Shown: positions 8,423-16,393 of the stretch, piece by piece
How the letters are laid out: the number at the start of each line of letters is the position of its first letter
Numbering within the stretch: position 1 is the stretch's first letter
NCBI GenBank assembly: GCA_964505995.1
Contig: CAZDLB010000014.1
Location: 1-22,898, forward strand
Direction: 5' to 3'
Source of the DNA: JAJRVH01 sp964505995
GTDB taxonomy: Bacteria; Pseudomonadota; Zetaproteobacteria; Mariprofundales; Mariprofundaceae
Length of the DNA stretch: 22,898 bases
The notes under the pieces: model-generated
What the model was told of the DNA's origin: nothing
Seen by the model: only the letters and a program-made list of their open reading frames with translations
The model's database searches: none
Program-made: the position numbers and the translations under genes

Positions 8423-9823
8423 ATGTCGAAATCCGCAACCATTCCGATAGCACGCGATGTGCGCCGGCCGGAGAATGCCGTCCGCAGCCTCGACACGCTG
8501 TTTATCAAGACCTACGGCTGCCAGATGAACGAATACGACTCCCAGCGCATGGCCGAGCTGATGAAACAGGCCTACGGCCTGCGTCTGGTCGGCCGACCGG
8601 AGGACGCCGATGTCATCCTGATGAACACCTGCTCGGTGCGGGAAAAGGCCGAGGAAAAGGTGTATTCCGAACTCGGGCGCTATCGCAAGCTCAAGGAAAA
8701 GCGACCGGACATGATCATCGGCGTCGGCGGCTGCGTCGGCCAGCAGGAGGGCGAGCGCATTCAGAAGCGCGCGCCTTATGTGGACATGGTGTTCGGCCCG
8801 CAGACCTATCACCGGCTGCCGGAGATGGTGAAGCAGATTCGCCGCGATCGCGTGCGTCTGAGCGCGACGGACATGCCCGAGATCGAGAAGTTCGACCATC
8901 TGCCAAGACATGAGGGCGGAGGCGTATCCGGCTTTGTCACGATCATGGAGGGATGCGACAAGTTCTGCACCTTCTGTGTCGTGCCCTACACGCGCGGGCC
9001 GGAGATCTCGCGGCCGGTTGGCCAGGTCCTCGACGAATGCCGGCAGCTTCTGGATCAGGGCAACGTGGAAATCACGCTTCTGGGCCAGAATGTCAACGGC
9101 TACCGCGGCCTCGGCCCCGATGGCGAGGAATGGGACTTCACGATGCTGCTCTATGCCGTCGCCCGCCTGGACGGACTGAAGCGGCTGCGTTTCGTCACCA
9201 GCCACCCGATGGAGATGACCCGTGATCTGGCGATCGCCTTCGGCGAGATTCCGCAGCTGATGCCGTACCTGCATCTGCCGGTCCAGAGCGGTTCGGATCG
9301 CATGCTCAGGGCCATGCATCGCGGGCATACGCGCGAGGATTATTTCGCCATCATCGACGAGCTGCGCGAGCATTGCCCCGATATCGCCCTGTCCTCGGAT
9401 TTCATCGTCGGCTATCCCGGCGAAAGCGATGCCGACTTCGAGGATACGCTGGATCTGGTCCGCCGCGTGCGTTTCGATTCCAGCTTCTGCTTCAAATACT
9501 CGCCGAGGCCGGGCACCCCTGCGGCCAAGGCCTGCGACGATGTTCCCGAAGCGGTCAAGGACGAGCGGCTGCAGACCCTGCTGGCGCTGGTACGCGAACA
9601 GTCGCGCGCCGCGCTGCAGGCCAAAGTCGGCAAGACCGTGGAGGTTCTCGTCGAGAAGAAGGGGCGCAGGGAAGGCGACATGGAAGGGCATACCGACGAT
9701 TTCAAGATCGTCCATTTCCAGGGCCGCGAACGGCAGATCGGCCAGGTCCTGCCGGTCCGCATCACCGAGGCCTATGGCCAGTCACTTCGTGGTGAGCTGG
9801 TGCTTTCCGAATCACAGACGTGA
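8423..9823 (+). CDS. miaB: tRNA-2-methylthio-N6-isopentenyladenosine(37) methylthiotransferase MiaB
   Basis: A radical-SAM enzyme that adds the methylthio group to i6A37 of tRNAs reading UNN codons. The 466-residue protein has the three N-terminal (UPF0004) cluster cysteines at Cys33 (TYGCQMN), Cys70 (NTCSVREKAEEK) and Cys104 (GGCVGQQEG). The radical-SAM CxxxCxxC motif is Cys178-Cys182-Cys185 (EGCDKFCTFC), followed by PYTRGPE. A C-terminal TRAM domain covers about residues 395-460. I chose ATG 8423; a longer in-frame TTG at 8384 lies inside the hairpin stem and would add 13 residues without family support. The stop overlaps the phoH start (GTGA). It heads the miaB-phoH-ybeY-corC cluster, a common gammaproteobacterial order. 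Confidence 0.97.
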   Translation: MSKSATIPIARDVRRPENAVRSLDTLFIKTYGCQMNEYDSQRMAELMKQAYGLRLVGRPEDADVILMNTCSVREKAEEKVYSELGRYRKLKEKRPDMIIGVGGCVGQQEGERIQKRAPYVDMVFGPQTYHRLPEMVKQIRRDRVRLSATDMPEIEKFDHLPRHEGGGVSGFVTIMEGCDKFCTFCVVPYTRGPEISRPVGQVLDECRQLLDQGNVEITLLGQNVNGYRGLGPDGEEWDFTMLLYAVARLDGLKRLRFVTSHPMEMTRDLAIAFGEIPQLMPYLHLPVQSGSDRMLRAMHRGHTREDYFAIIDELREHCPDIALSSDFIVGYPGESDADFEDTLDLVRRVRFDSSFCFKYSPRPGTPAAKACDDVPEAVKDERLQTLLALVREQSRAALQAKVGKTVEVLVEKKGRREGDMEGHTDDFKIVHFQGRERQIGQVLPVRITEAYGQSLRGELVLSESQT

Positions 9824-10770
9824 AAACCCGGCATGCCCCCACCGCGCTGGATCTGGAAGCGCTGGACAATGCGGACATGCAGCGGCTCTGCGGCGCCGAC
9901 AACCGCAACATCCGCCGCATCGAGAAGGCCTTCGGCGTCAAGCTGCTCGGGCAGCCCGGTCACTGGCACATCGAAGGTGCGCGAGCCGATCAGGCGGCCA
10001 GCGCTCTGAAGTCCCTGGCCCGTGAGATCCGCGAGCAGGACGAGCTCAACGACATGGATGTGGAAAGCGCCATACGCAACGCCGAGGACGGACGCCCGAC
10101 GGATGACGGGCAGGTGCTTGTTGCCGGAAGGCGCCATATCCGCGGCAAGACGCCGAACCAGCGCCGCTATCTGGCGGCCATGATGCAGCATACGCTGACC
10201 CTGGCCATCGGCCCGGCTGGATCGGGCAAGACCTATCTGGCTGTGGCCGCCGCCGTGGCTGCGATGAACAGCAATCAGGTCGAGCGCATCATTCTGACCC
10301 GCCCGGCGGTCGAGGCCGGTGAGCGCCTGGGCTTTCTGCCCGGCGACATGCAGCAGAAGGTCGATCCGTATCTGCGTCCGCTGTTCGATGCGCTGGCCGA
10401 CATGCTCGGCATCGACAGGATGAATGCGCTGATCGAGCAGGGGCATATCGAAATCGCGCCGCTGGCCTACATGCGCGGCCGCACGCTTAACGATGCCTTC
10501 ATCATCCTCGATGAGGCGCAGAACACGACCCGCGAGCAGATGAAGATGTTTCTGACGCGGCTGGGCTTCGGTGCGCGCATGGTCGTCACCGGCGATATCA
10601 CGCAGGTTGACCTTCCCCGCCATCAGCAGAGCGGCCTGCTGCACGCGATTCAGGTGCTCGAGCATGTCGAGGATGTCGCCATCTGCCGCCTCGGCGCATC
10701 CGATGTGGTCCGCCACAGGCTCGTGGAACGCATCGTCAACGCCTATGAGGAACAGAGCACCCGTGATTGA
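9820..10770 (+). CDS. ybeZ: PhoH-like ATPase (YbeZ)
   Basis: A cytoplasmic P-loop ATPase of the PhoH family, partner of the RNase YbeY in RNA and ribosome metabolism. Of 316 residues, about 1-110 form an N-terminal KH-like region (NIRRIEKAFGVKL...). The ATPase core has Walker A GPAGSGKT (131-138), the RPAVEAGERLGFLPGD segment and Walker B IILDEAQN with Asp231-Glu232, then VVTGDITQVDLP. The start is GTG at 9820, overlapping the miaB stop by four bases. Its own stop overlaps the ybeY start by eight bases, so the three genes are probably translated in a coupled way. Confidence 0.96.
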   Translation: MKTRHAPTALDLEALDNADMQRLCGADNRNIRRIEKAFGVKLLGQPGHWHIEGARADQAASALKSLAREIREQDELNDMDVESAIRNAEDGRPTDDGQVLVAGRRHIRGKTPNQRRYLAAMMQHTLTLAIGPAGSGKTYLAVAAAVAAMNSNQVERIILTRPAVEAGERLGFLPGDMQQKVDPYLRPLFDALADMLGIDRMNALIEQGHIEIAPLAYMRGRTLNDAFIILDEAQNTTREQMKMFLTRLGFGARMVVTGDITQVDLPRHQQSGLLHAIQVLEHVEDVAICRLGASDVVRHRLVERIVNAYEEQSTRD

Positions 10771-11242
10771 TATCATCGTCGACGAGGACATCGACGAACC
10801 TCCCCAGCTGCCCGGGCACGACGCCATCGAAGGCGCCGTCACGACGACACTGGCCGCTGCCGGCCTTAACGCTCGCGATCCCGATCTCTGCATCCGCTTC
10901 GCCGCCGATGCAGAGGTTCGCAGACTGAACCGCCAGTGGCGCGGGCAGGACCGGGTCACGGATGTGCTCTCCTTTCCGCTGCAGGACGGCCCCGAATACG
11001 ATCCCGGGGAGCCGCTGGGCGATATCGTGCTGGCCGTGCCCTTCATCCTTTCCGAGGCCGAACGCCTCGGCCTGCCGGCGGCCGACCATGCCCTGCACCT
11101 GATCGTGCATGCCTGCCTGCACCTGCTCGGCCATGACCACGCCGAGGATACCGAGGCCGAACGGATGCAGGCGCTGGAGAATGCGATCATGCAGCGCCTC
11201 GGCCTGCACAGCCCCTATCCGGATATCCAAGAGGAGCACTGA
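10763..11242 (+). CDS. ybeY: Endoribonuclease / rRNA maturation factor YbeY
   Basis: A metal-dependent RNase acting in 16S rRNA 3'-end maturation and ribosome quality control. The 159-residue protein has the family signatures LNRQWRGQDRVTDVLSFP and GDIVLAV, and the zinc site H-x3-H-x5-H: His116, His120 and His126 in HACLHLLGHDH. The start is GTG at 10763, inside the end of ybeZ; it gives the expected IDI-strand N-terminus and the usual length. Open frame continues upstream, but that stretch is only another reading of ybeZ. The TGA shares its last base with the corC ATG (TGATG). Confidence 0.95.
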   Translation: MIDIIVDEDIDEPPQLPGHDAIEGAVTTTLAAAGLNARDPDLCIRFAADAEVRRLNRQWRGQDRVTDVLSFPLQDGPEYDPGEPLGDIVLAVPFILSEAERLGLPAADHALHLIVHACLHLLGHDHAEDTEAERMQALENAIMQRLGLHSPYPDIQEEH

Positions 11243-12072
11243 TGAATCTGCATGTCAGACAATGGCTGGCTTCCCTGCGCCAGCTGCTGATCCGGAAGCT
11301 GCGTCCCGGGCGCACGCCCGAGGAACTGATGGAGGTCATCCGGCGCGCCGAAGCCGTGCACTCGGACGAACAGCGCAATCTGCTCGTGCAGATGATGGCC
11401 TTTCACGACATGCGCATCCGCGAGATCATGGTTTCGCGTTCGGAAATCCACGCCCTGAGTGCCGAAGCCAGCCTGGCCGATGCCGAAAACGCGCTGATCG
11501 AAGCCGGCGTGAACCGGATGCCGGTGATCGAGGGCGACCTCGACCATGTCCTTGGCATCATCCATCTGCGCGACGTGATTGCCGAACGCCGCAAGCCGCA
11601 ACCGCTTCCGCTTGCCGCGCTGCTGCGCCCCTGCCTCTTTGCATCGGAACTGGAACAGGTTTCCGGCCTGCTGGCCGAGATGAAGGAGAAATCCTGCCAT
11701 TTCGCGATGATACAGGACGAATACGGCGGCATTGCCGGACTGGTCACGCTCACCGATCTGGTGCGTGAGATTGTCGGCGAGATCGGCGAATCCGGACAGG
11801 TCGAGGAAGGGGAATGCCGGGCCGAGAGCGACGGCAGCTATATCGTGCAGGCGCGCATGCACATCGAGGAATTCTCCGAGGCGACCGGCTGCAGGATTCC
11901 GGACGGCGACTACGACACCGTCGCGGGCTGGCTGACCACGCGCCTCGGGCGTATTCCGCATGCCGGCGAAACGGTCGAGGTGGACCGGCACCGGATTCAG
12001 GTCCTGCAGGCCGATCCCCGCCGGGTCATCCGGCTGCGCATCCGGCCGGCTGCCGGAACGAAGGAGGCGTAG
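11242..12072 (+). CDS. corC: CorC/HlyC-family CBS-domain protein
   Basis: A cytosolic CBS-pair protein of the CorC (YbeX) type, linked to magnesium/cobalt homeostasis and, through this conserved gene cluster, to ribosome assembly. The 276 residues divide into an N-terminal region (1-60), CBS 1 (about 63-125, starting MVSRSEIHAL), CBS 2 (about 128-183, with MIQDEYGGIAGLVTLTDLV) and a C-terminal CorC_HlyC domain (about 195-272, with DTVAGWL and IPHAGETVEV). No transmembrane DUF21 domain is present, unlike the larger CorB-type relatives. A GAGGAGCACTG ribosome-binding stretch precedes the ATG at 11242, which overlaps the ybeY stop by one base. Confidence 0.95.
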   Translation: MNLHVRQWLASLRQLLIRKLRPGRTPEELMEVIRRAEAVHSDEQRNLLVQMMAFHDMRIREIMVSRSEIHALSAEASLADAENALIEAGVNRMPVIEGDLDHVLGIIHLRDVIAERRKPQPLPLAALLRPCLFASELEQVSGLLAEMKEKSCHFAMIQDEYGGIAGLVTLTDLVREIVGEIGESGQVEEGECRAESDGSYIVQARMHIEEFSEATGCRIPDGDYDTVAGWLTTRLGRIPHAGETVEVDRHRIQVLQADPRRVIRLRIRPAAGTKEA

Positions 12073-12091
12073 GGCGCCGAACGCCGGGCGG

Positions 12092-12120
12092 GTGCCATTT
12101 CATCGCCAAAGCCCTAACAT
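12092..12120 (+). promoter_or_regulatory. Possible lnt promoter giving a leaderless mRNA
   Basis: GTGCCA (12092-12097) and TAACAT (12115-12120) are separated by 17 bp, with 4/6 and 4/6 consensus matches. The predicted start is 12127, the A of the lnt ATG. No Shine-Dalgarno sequence is visible in the 54-bp corC-lnt interval. Read-through from corC remains possible. Confidence 0.35.
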
Positions 12121-12126
12121 GCCCGC

Positions 12127-13608
12127 ATGCTGACCCGATTCCGTCAAGTCTACGCATGGGCGCCGGCGCTGGCCTTTGTCGCCGGAGCCGCGATGCCGTT
12201 TGCATACTCGCCCTATGCGCTTCGCTGGCTGGTGCTGCCGGCGCTGGCCATCTTCTACCTCGCCCTTCGGCATGGCGCGCGCCCGGCATGGACCGGATTT
12301 GCCTTCGGGCTGGGCTGGTTCGGTACAGGCGCATGGTGGCTGGCTCCGACGCTGCACACCTACGGGCATCTGGCCTGGCCCCTGGCCGGGCTGTGCGTGC
12401 TGCTGGTCGGCGCGGTGCTGGCCTGCCTGCCGGCCTTCTGGGGATGGCTTGCCGTCCGCTGCGCTGGAACAGGCCCATGGCTGATGCTCGGCTTTGCGCC
12501 GGGCGCGGGCCTGGAGGAATGGCTGCGCGGGCATGTCCTGACCGGCCTGCCCTGGACCGCGATCGGCAACACGCTGCTGGACAGCCCGGCGATCGGCTGG
12601 GGCAGCGTCCTAGGCGTCCATGCACTGGCCATGCTTCCGGCCCTCGCCGCGGCGGCCTTGGTCGAACTGATGCACCGCTCGGGCAGAAAGGCGGGCGTGA
12701 CGGCGCTTTTGTTCGCTGCCTGCATCTTCCTGCTTGCGCCACAGCCCGATGCCCCGCCTACGGCCTCGAAGATGCGCAGCGTGGCACTGATTCAGGGAAA
12801 CATCCCGCAGGATGTGAAATGGGACGCTGCCTTTCTCAATGAAACCATGCAGCGCTATGCCATGCTTTCGTCAAAGGCCCGGGCGGATCTGCTGATCTGG
12901 CCCGAGGCCGCGGTGCCCTTCTTCCTGTCGCGCTCATCATCCTGGCAGCAATGGCTGGAGGACAGGGTCAACCGCTGGCAGGTACCGCTGCTTTTCGGCG
13001 GCCTGAAGGATCTCGGAGGGGGCATCGGCCAGAACGGCCTCTATGCCGCGCTGCCACAGCACCGCTACGCGGCATGGGAGTTTGCCGGCAAGCAGCACCT
13101 GGTGCCCTTCGGCGAATATGTGCCGTCGTGGCTTCCGTTTCTACATACCCTCGTGCCGGAGATCGCCGATTTCCGGCCGGCCACGGGCAACGGCATCCTC
13201 AGCATGGCCGATATTCGCGCCGGCTCGCTGATCTGCTATGAATCGCTGTTCCCGGAGATCTCCCGCGCAAGGGTCCTGGCCGGGGCGAATGTGCTGGTCA
13301 ACGTCACCAATGACGCCTGGTACGGCCGCTCGCCGGCAGCCTGGCAGCACCTTGAAGCGGCCCGGATGCGCGCGGTGGAAACCGGACGCTTCGTGCTGCG
13401 CGCCGCAAATACCGGCGTGACCGCCATCATCGCTCCGGACGGCACCGTGCGGCAGGCGTTGCCGTGGTGGACGGCCGATCTGCTGCAGGGGTCGTTCCAG
13501 CTTCGCTCGCAGATCACGCCCTATGTTCGCTGGGGAGACTGGCCATTGCTGGGCGCTTTGCTCATACTGCCTGTCGTGATGATGCGCAGGAAATGGTGCG
13601 AAGCATGA
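12127..13608 (+). CDS. lnt: Apolipoprotein N-acyltransferase
   Basis: An inner-membrane enzyme that transfers the third acyl chain from phospholipid to the N-terminal cysteine of lipoproteins. The 493-residue protein starts with about six hydrophobic segments (residues about 10-205), followed by a periplasmic nitrilase domain and a last membrane segment near 467-485. The Glu-Lys-Cys triad is visible: Glu260 (IWPEAAVPF), Lys322 (GKQHLVPFGEY) and Cys370 (SLICYESLFPE). ATG 12127 is the only sensible start; the ATG at 12119 soon meets a stop. The gene follows corC after 54 bp, as in many gammaproteobacteria, and its stop overlaps the gpsA start as ATGA. Confidence 0.96.
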   Translation: MLTRFRQVYAWAPALAFVAGAAMPFAYSPYALRWLVLPALAIFYLALRHGARPAWTGFAFGLGWFGTGAWWLAPTLHTYGHLAWPLAGLCVLLVGAVLACLPAFWGWLAVRCAGTGPWLMLGFAPGAGLEEWLRGHVLTGLPWTAIGNTLLDSPAIGWGSVLGVHALAMLPALAAAALVELMHRSGRKAGVTALLFAACIFLLAPQPDAPPTASKMRSVALIQGNIPQDVKWDAAFLNETMQRYAMLSSKARADLLIWPEAAVPFFLSRSSSWQQWLEDRVNRWQVPLLFGGLKDLGGGIGQNGLYAALPQHRYAAWEFAGKQHLVPFGEYVPSWLPFLHTLVPEIADFRPATGNGILSMADIRAGSLICYESLFPEISRARVLAGANVLVNVTNDAWYGRSPAAWQHLEAARMRAVETGRFVLRAANTGVTAIIAPDGTVRQALPWWTADLLQGSFQLRSQITPYVRWGDWPLLGALLILPVVMMRRKWCEA

Positions 13609-14785
13609 ACCGGCCCGATTCGGCTCCAGAGCAGCGTTCCCCGACTGCCGGCGCGCCGGTCGCGGTTCTGGGCGCCGGCTCCTGGGGCACGGCGCTGGCG
13701 ATGGTTCTCTCCCGCAACGGACGCGAAGTCCGTCTCTGGGGCCGGGACCGGCAGCGAAGCGAACAGATGCGGCGCCTGCGTGAAAACCCGCGCTATCTGC
13801 CGGGGATTCGCTTCCCCGAAGGCATGACGCCGACATCCGATCTCGATTTTGCGCTCGACGGCATCGCCGCCTGCGTCGTTGCGCTGCCCTGCTCGGCCGC
13901 CGAGTCCATTCTCGGAAGCCTAAACGGCGCCTATCCGGTGATAGCCGCCTGCAAGGGGCTGCACCCGCAAACCCTGGCGCGAACCGACGAAATGCTGCAG
14001 GCCCACCTGGCGCCTGAGCGCGTAGCCCTGCTTTCCGGCCCTTCCTTTGCGGTCGAGGTCGCCCAGGGCCAGCCGACGGCCATCACGATGGCCGCAATCG
14101 ATCTGGACCATGCGGCCCATGCGGCATCCTTCTTCGATGACACCAATTTCCGCATCTATCTCAGCGACGACCTGATCGGCGTCGCGCTCGGCGGCGCGCT
14201 GAAGAATGTCGTGGCCATCGCCGCCGGCATGGCCGATGGCCTGCAACTCGGGCATAACTCGATTGCAGCCGTGGTCACGCGCGGGCTGGCGGAGATCTCG
14301 CGACTGAGCGTGGCCTGTGGCGGCAAGCCGGAAACCTCGATGGGTCTGTCGGGCCTCGGCGATCTGGTACTGACCTGCACCGGCTCGCTTTCCCGCAACC
14401 GCCGCTTCGGCAGGGCCGTGGCTTGTGGCCAGAGCATTGCCGAGGCGATCGAAAGCATCGGCCAGGTNNNNNNNNNNNNNNNNNNNNNNNNNNNNNNNNN
14501 NNNNNNNNNNNNNNNNNNNNNNNNNNNNNNNNNNNNNNNNNNNNNNNNNNNNNNNNNNNNNNNNNNNGGGCCGTGGCTTGTGGCCAGAGCATTGCCGAGG
14601 CGATCGAAAGCATCGGCCAGGTTGTCGAAGGCGTCAGAACGGCCGAAGCCGTGGACAGGCTGGCCGACAGGCTCGGTATCGAGGTGCCGCTGATGCAGAG
14701 CGTGCATCATGTGCTGAGCGGCCGGCTGAGCATTCCGGAGGCCGTGGCCAGCCTGATGTCCCGGCCGGAACGGCCCGAATTCTGA
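13605..14785 (+). CDS. gpsA: Glycerol-3-phosphate dehydrogenase [NAD(P)+] (interrupted by a false gap)
   Basis: A cytosolic enzyme reducing dihydroxyacetone phosphate to sn-glycerol-3-phosphate for phospholipid synthesis. The N-terminus has the nucleotide fold motif VLGAGSWGTALAMVL. The catalytic region includes AACKGL, LSGPSFAVEVAQGQPTA, GGALKNVVAIAAGMADGL and GLSGLGDLVLTCTGSLSRNRRFG. The 100 Ns sit between two identical 55-bp copies of one coding stretch (...AVACGQSIAEAIESIGQ). Removing the Ns and one copy (155 bp) restores a single frame and gives 341 residues, the normal GpsA length, ending ...LMSRPERPEF. Read literally, the window would show a frameshift. I start at ATG 13605, which overlaps the lnt stop; the open frame upstream is a shadow of lnt. 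Confidence 0.93.
14413..14467 (+). repeat. 55-bp direct repeat, left copy, at the gpsA gap
   Basis: Identical base for base to 14568-14622 and directly abutting the N run. Both encode the same gpsA segment, so this is best read as an unmerged overlap between two contig ends. Confidence 0.93.
14468..14567. other. Artefactual assembly gap (100 N) inside gpsA
   Basis: A 100-N placeholder between two identical 55-bp contig ends. Protein continuity and frame indicate that no sequence is missing: the right copy continues exactly where the left copy stops. Confidence 0.9.
14568..14622 (+). repeat. 55-bp direct repeat, right copy, at the gpsA gap
   Basis: Second copy of 14413-14467, directly after the Ns and running on into the authentic gpsA 3' end. 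Confidence 0.93.
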
Positions 14786-14804
14786 ATCCGGAGTCCAGGG
14801 CGCG

Positions 14805-15320
14805 ATGCAGGATGACGAGGATCTGTTTGCCAAGGCCATGAGCCAGGTGCGTCCCCTGCGCCCGACGGAAAAACGCATCGGAACGGCCCGATCGAAAAAG
14901 GCATCCCGCAAAAGGCCGGTCCAGCCGCTGCACGCGCCAGTCGCCCCGGCGGTGGCCGCCGGGCCGGATCAGCCGCACGATCAGCCCTGGACACTGGTGG
15001 CCAGCGGGGTGTCGCGGGAACGACTGCGGCGTCTGGCATCAGGCAGGCTGCCGATCGAGGTCAGCTTCGATCTGCACGGCATGAGCCGGAACGAAGCCCT
15101 GGCATGCCTGGAGCGAGGCATCGGGGAGATGCTGCAGACCGGCCGGCGCGTGGCCTGCATCATCCATGGCCGCGGGCTGCATTCGGAGCATCGCCCGATT
15201 CTGAAGGAGGCAACCTATCGCTGGCTGGCCGAGGGTCCGCTGAGCGGACATGTTCTCGCCGCGATTCCGCAGCCCGGAAGCGGCGGCGGCGCATGCCTGG
15301 TGCTGCTGCGACGCCGCTGA
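14805..15320 (+). CDS. Smr-domain protein (SmrA/SmrB-like)
   Basis: A 171-residue protein with a basic, probably flexible N-terminal half (residues about 20-60, rich in Lys, Arg and Pro) and a C-terminal Smr domain (about 85-170). The domain shows the FDLHGMSRNEAL motif, IIHGRGLHSE and the closing G-S-G-G-G-A-C-L-V-L-L. Smr proteins are nucleic-acid nickases or RNases; E. coli SmrB cleaves mRNA at collided ribosomes. The region before the domain (PWTLVASGVSRERLRRLASGRLPIE) resembles the linker of free-standing gammaproteobacterial Smr proteins. It starts 20 bp after gpsA and probably shares its transcript. Whether it is closer to SmrA or SmrB cannot be settled by eye. Confidence 0.9.
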   Translation: MQDDEDLFAKAMSQVRPLRPTEKRIGTARSKKASRKRPVQPLHAPVAPAVAAGPDQPHDQPWTLVASGVSRERLRRLASGRLPIEVSFDLHGMSRNEALACLERGIGEMLQTGRRVACIIHGRGLHSEHRPILKEATYRWLAEGPLSGHVLAAIPQPGSGGGACLVLLRRR

Positions 15321-15368
15321 TCGAAAAGCCCCGGATCATTTCCCTCTACCGATGATCGAATCAGCCGC

Positions 15369-15374
15369 TATACT
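15369..15374 (+). promoter_or_regulatory. Possible -10 element of the DUF2782 gene
   Basis: TATACT matches the -10 consensus at 5 of 6 positions. The expected start is 15381, the A of the ATG, so the transcript would be leaderless; no Shine-Dalgarno is present. The -35 region is poor. A GATCAT...ATGATC inverted repeat (15334-15339 and 15352-15357) lies just upstream and could be an operator. Confidence 0.45.
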
Positions 15375-15380
15375 CTCCCT

Positions 15381-15782
15381 ATGCGCATGATGATATTTCT
15401 GGCCGTTCTGGCGCTGAGTCCCTTGGCGCCCAGCCAGGCCCTGGCCGAGGATGCCATCCTGCCTCCACCGGAGGTGGAGGCCGCTCCGCAGGAACGCGGC
15501 GAGGTGGAGGAGATCTCCCCCCGGCAGCCCGATCTCAATGAACAGTTCAGGGCCCCCGAGAAGGGGGATGAGGTCGAGGTGCGCTCCTACCAGCGCAAGG
15601 ATGGCGCCAGGATCACCGAATATGCCTCCCACGGGCATGTGTTCATGATCAAGGTCCAGCCCGAGGGCGGTCTGCCGGCCTATTACCTGTACGACTCCGA
15701 CGGCGATGGCAATTTCGAGCGCCGCCTGCCCGGCGGCTACAAGCGCATCTCGCCGCCTGCCTGGGTCATCAAACGCTTCTGA
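15381..15782 (+). CDS. Exported DUF2782-family protein
   Basis: A 133-residue protein with a clear signal peptide: MRMMIFLAVLALSPLAPS, then QALA followed by Glu-Asp, a good signal peptidase I site near residue 22. The mature protein starts with an acidic, Pro/Glu-rich linker (about 25-62). It ends with a DUF2782 domain: VRSYQRKDGARITEY, FMIKVQPEGGLPAYYLYDSDGDG and FERRLPGG...PAWVIKRF. It should therefore be periplasmic. The family has no known function that I can name. The gene opens a unit with the TenI-like and membrane-protein genes. The start could also be the ATG at 15387 or 15390; all keep the signal peptide. Confidence 0.85.
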   Translation: MRMMIFLAVLALSPLAPSQALAEDAILPPPEVEAAPQERGEVEEISPRQPDLNEQFRAPEKGDEVEVRSYQRKDGARITEYASHGHVFMIKVQPEGGLPAYYLYDSDGDGNFERRLPGGYKRISPPAWVIKRF

Positions 15783-16393
15783 GCCCGCCGCCTCGTCTGA
15801 CGCTGATCACCGATGCCTCGCGATACCCGCGCGAGGAATTCATGCATCGGATCGCTCTGGCCCTGCAGGGCGGGGTGGATGCCGTGCTGCTGCGTGAAAA
15901 GGCGATGGATTCGGCGCGACTGCTCGCGCTGGCCTCGGAACTCAGGGCCCTGACCCGCGAGCATGGCGCGCGGCTGATCATTCACAGCCAGGCCGATGTC
16001 GCCGATGCCGTGGATGCCGACGGCGTGCATGTGGCCAGTGCCGATATCGCGCATATCCCTGACATGCGTCCGTGGATTGCGGACCGCGCCTCGATTTCGG
16101 CCTCCTGCCACAGCGCCGACGAACTGGCATTGGCTGCGGACCATGCGGCGGACTGGGCCATGCTCTCGCCGGTGTTCCCGACCCGAAGCCACCCCGAAAC
16201 CGAACCGCTCGGCGTGGAGGCCTTCCGGCATCTGGCCGGCTCGGCATCCATCCCCGTCGTCGCGTTGGGCGGCATTGATGCGATACGGGCCAGGGAGCTC
16301 CGGGGTGTTCCGCTCGCCGTGATCCGCGCCATCCTGGATGCCGGGGATCCGCGGCAGGCAGCGGCCGAACTTGCAGCGATTGCCGGTGCATGA
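15779..16393 (+). CDS. TenI/ThiE-like thiamine phosphate synthase family protein, probable CTG start
   Basis: A TIM-barrel protein of the ThiE/TenI superfamily. Visible signatures are RLTLITDASRY, GGVDAVLLREK, ADGVHV, SPVFPTRSHPETEPLG and IPVVALGGI. ThiE joins hydroxymethylpyrimidine-PP and thiazole-P; TenI relatives aromatise the thiazole. Here the usual N-D and T-K positions read His-Ser and Ser-His, and the ASCHSADELALA and SHP segments recall the TenI-like domains fused to MutT Nudix proteins, so true ThiE activity is uncertain. The first ATG (15842) would delete the first beta strand and phosphate-side residues. The homologous frame runs back to the DUF2782 stop with no ATG, GTG or TTG, and a CTG at 15779 overlaps that stop (CTGA), parallel to the ATGA/GTGA overlaps elsewhere here. 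That start gives 204 residues, a normal family length. Confidence 0.8.
   Translation: MSPPPRLTLITDASRYPREEFMHRIALALQGGVDAVLLREKAMDSARLLALASELRALTREHGARLIIHSQADVADAVDADGVHVASADIAHIPDMRPWIADRASISASCHSADELALAADHAADWAMLSPVFPTRSHPETEPLGVEAFRHLAGSASIPVVALGGIDAIRARELRGVPLAVIRAILDAGDPRQAAAELAAIAGA

Noticed and set aside
8360..9715. 451-codon open frame opposite miaB
   Set aside because: Shadow of miaB, which has all its cluster cysteines in place.
13464..14693. gpsA as a frameshifted or split gene
   Set aside because: The apparent shift is caused by the 100 Ns plus a duplicated 55-bp contig end; collapsing them gives one intact frame.
15842..16393. Short version of the TenI-like protein starting at the first ATG
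   Set aside because: It lacks the first conserved strand (LTLITD), which is present in frame just upstream.
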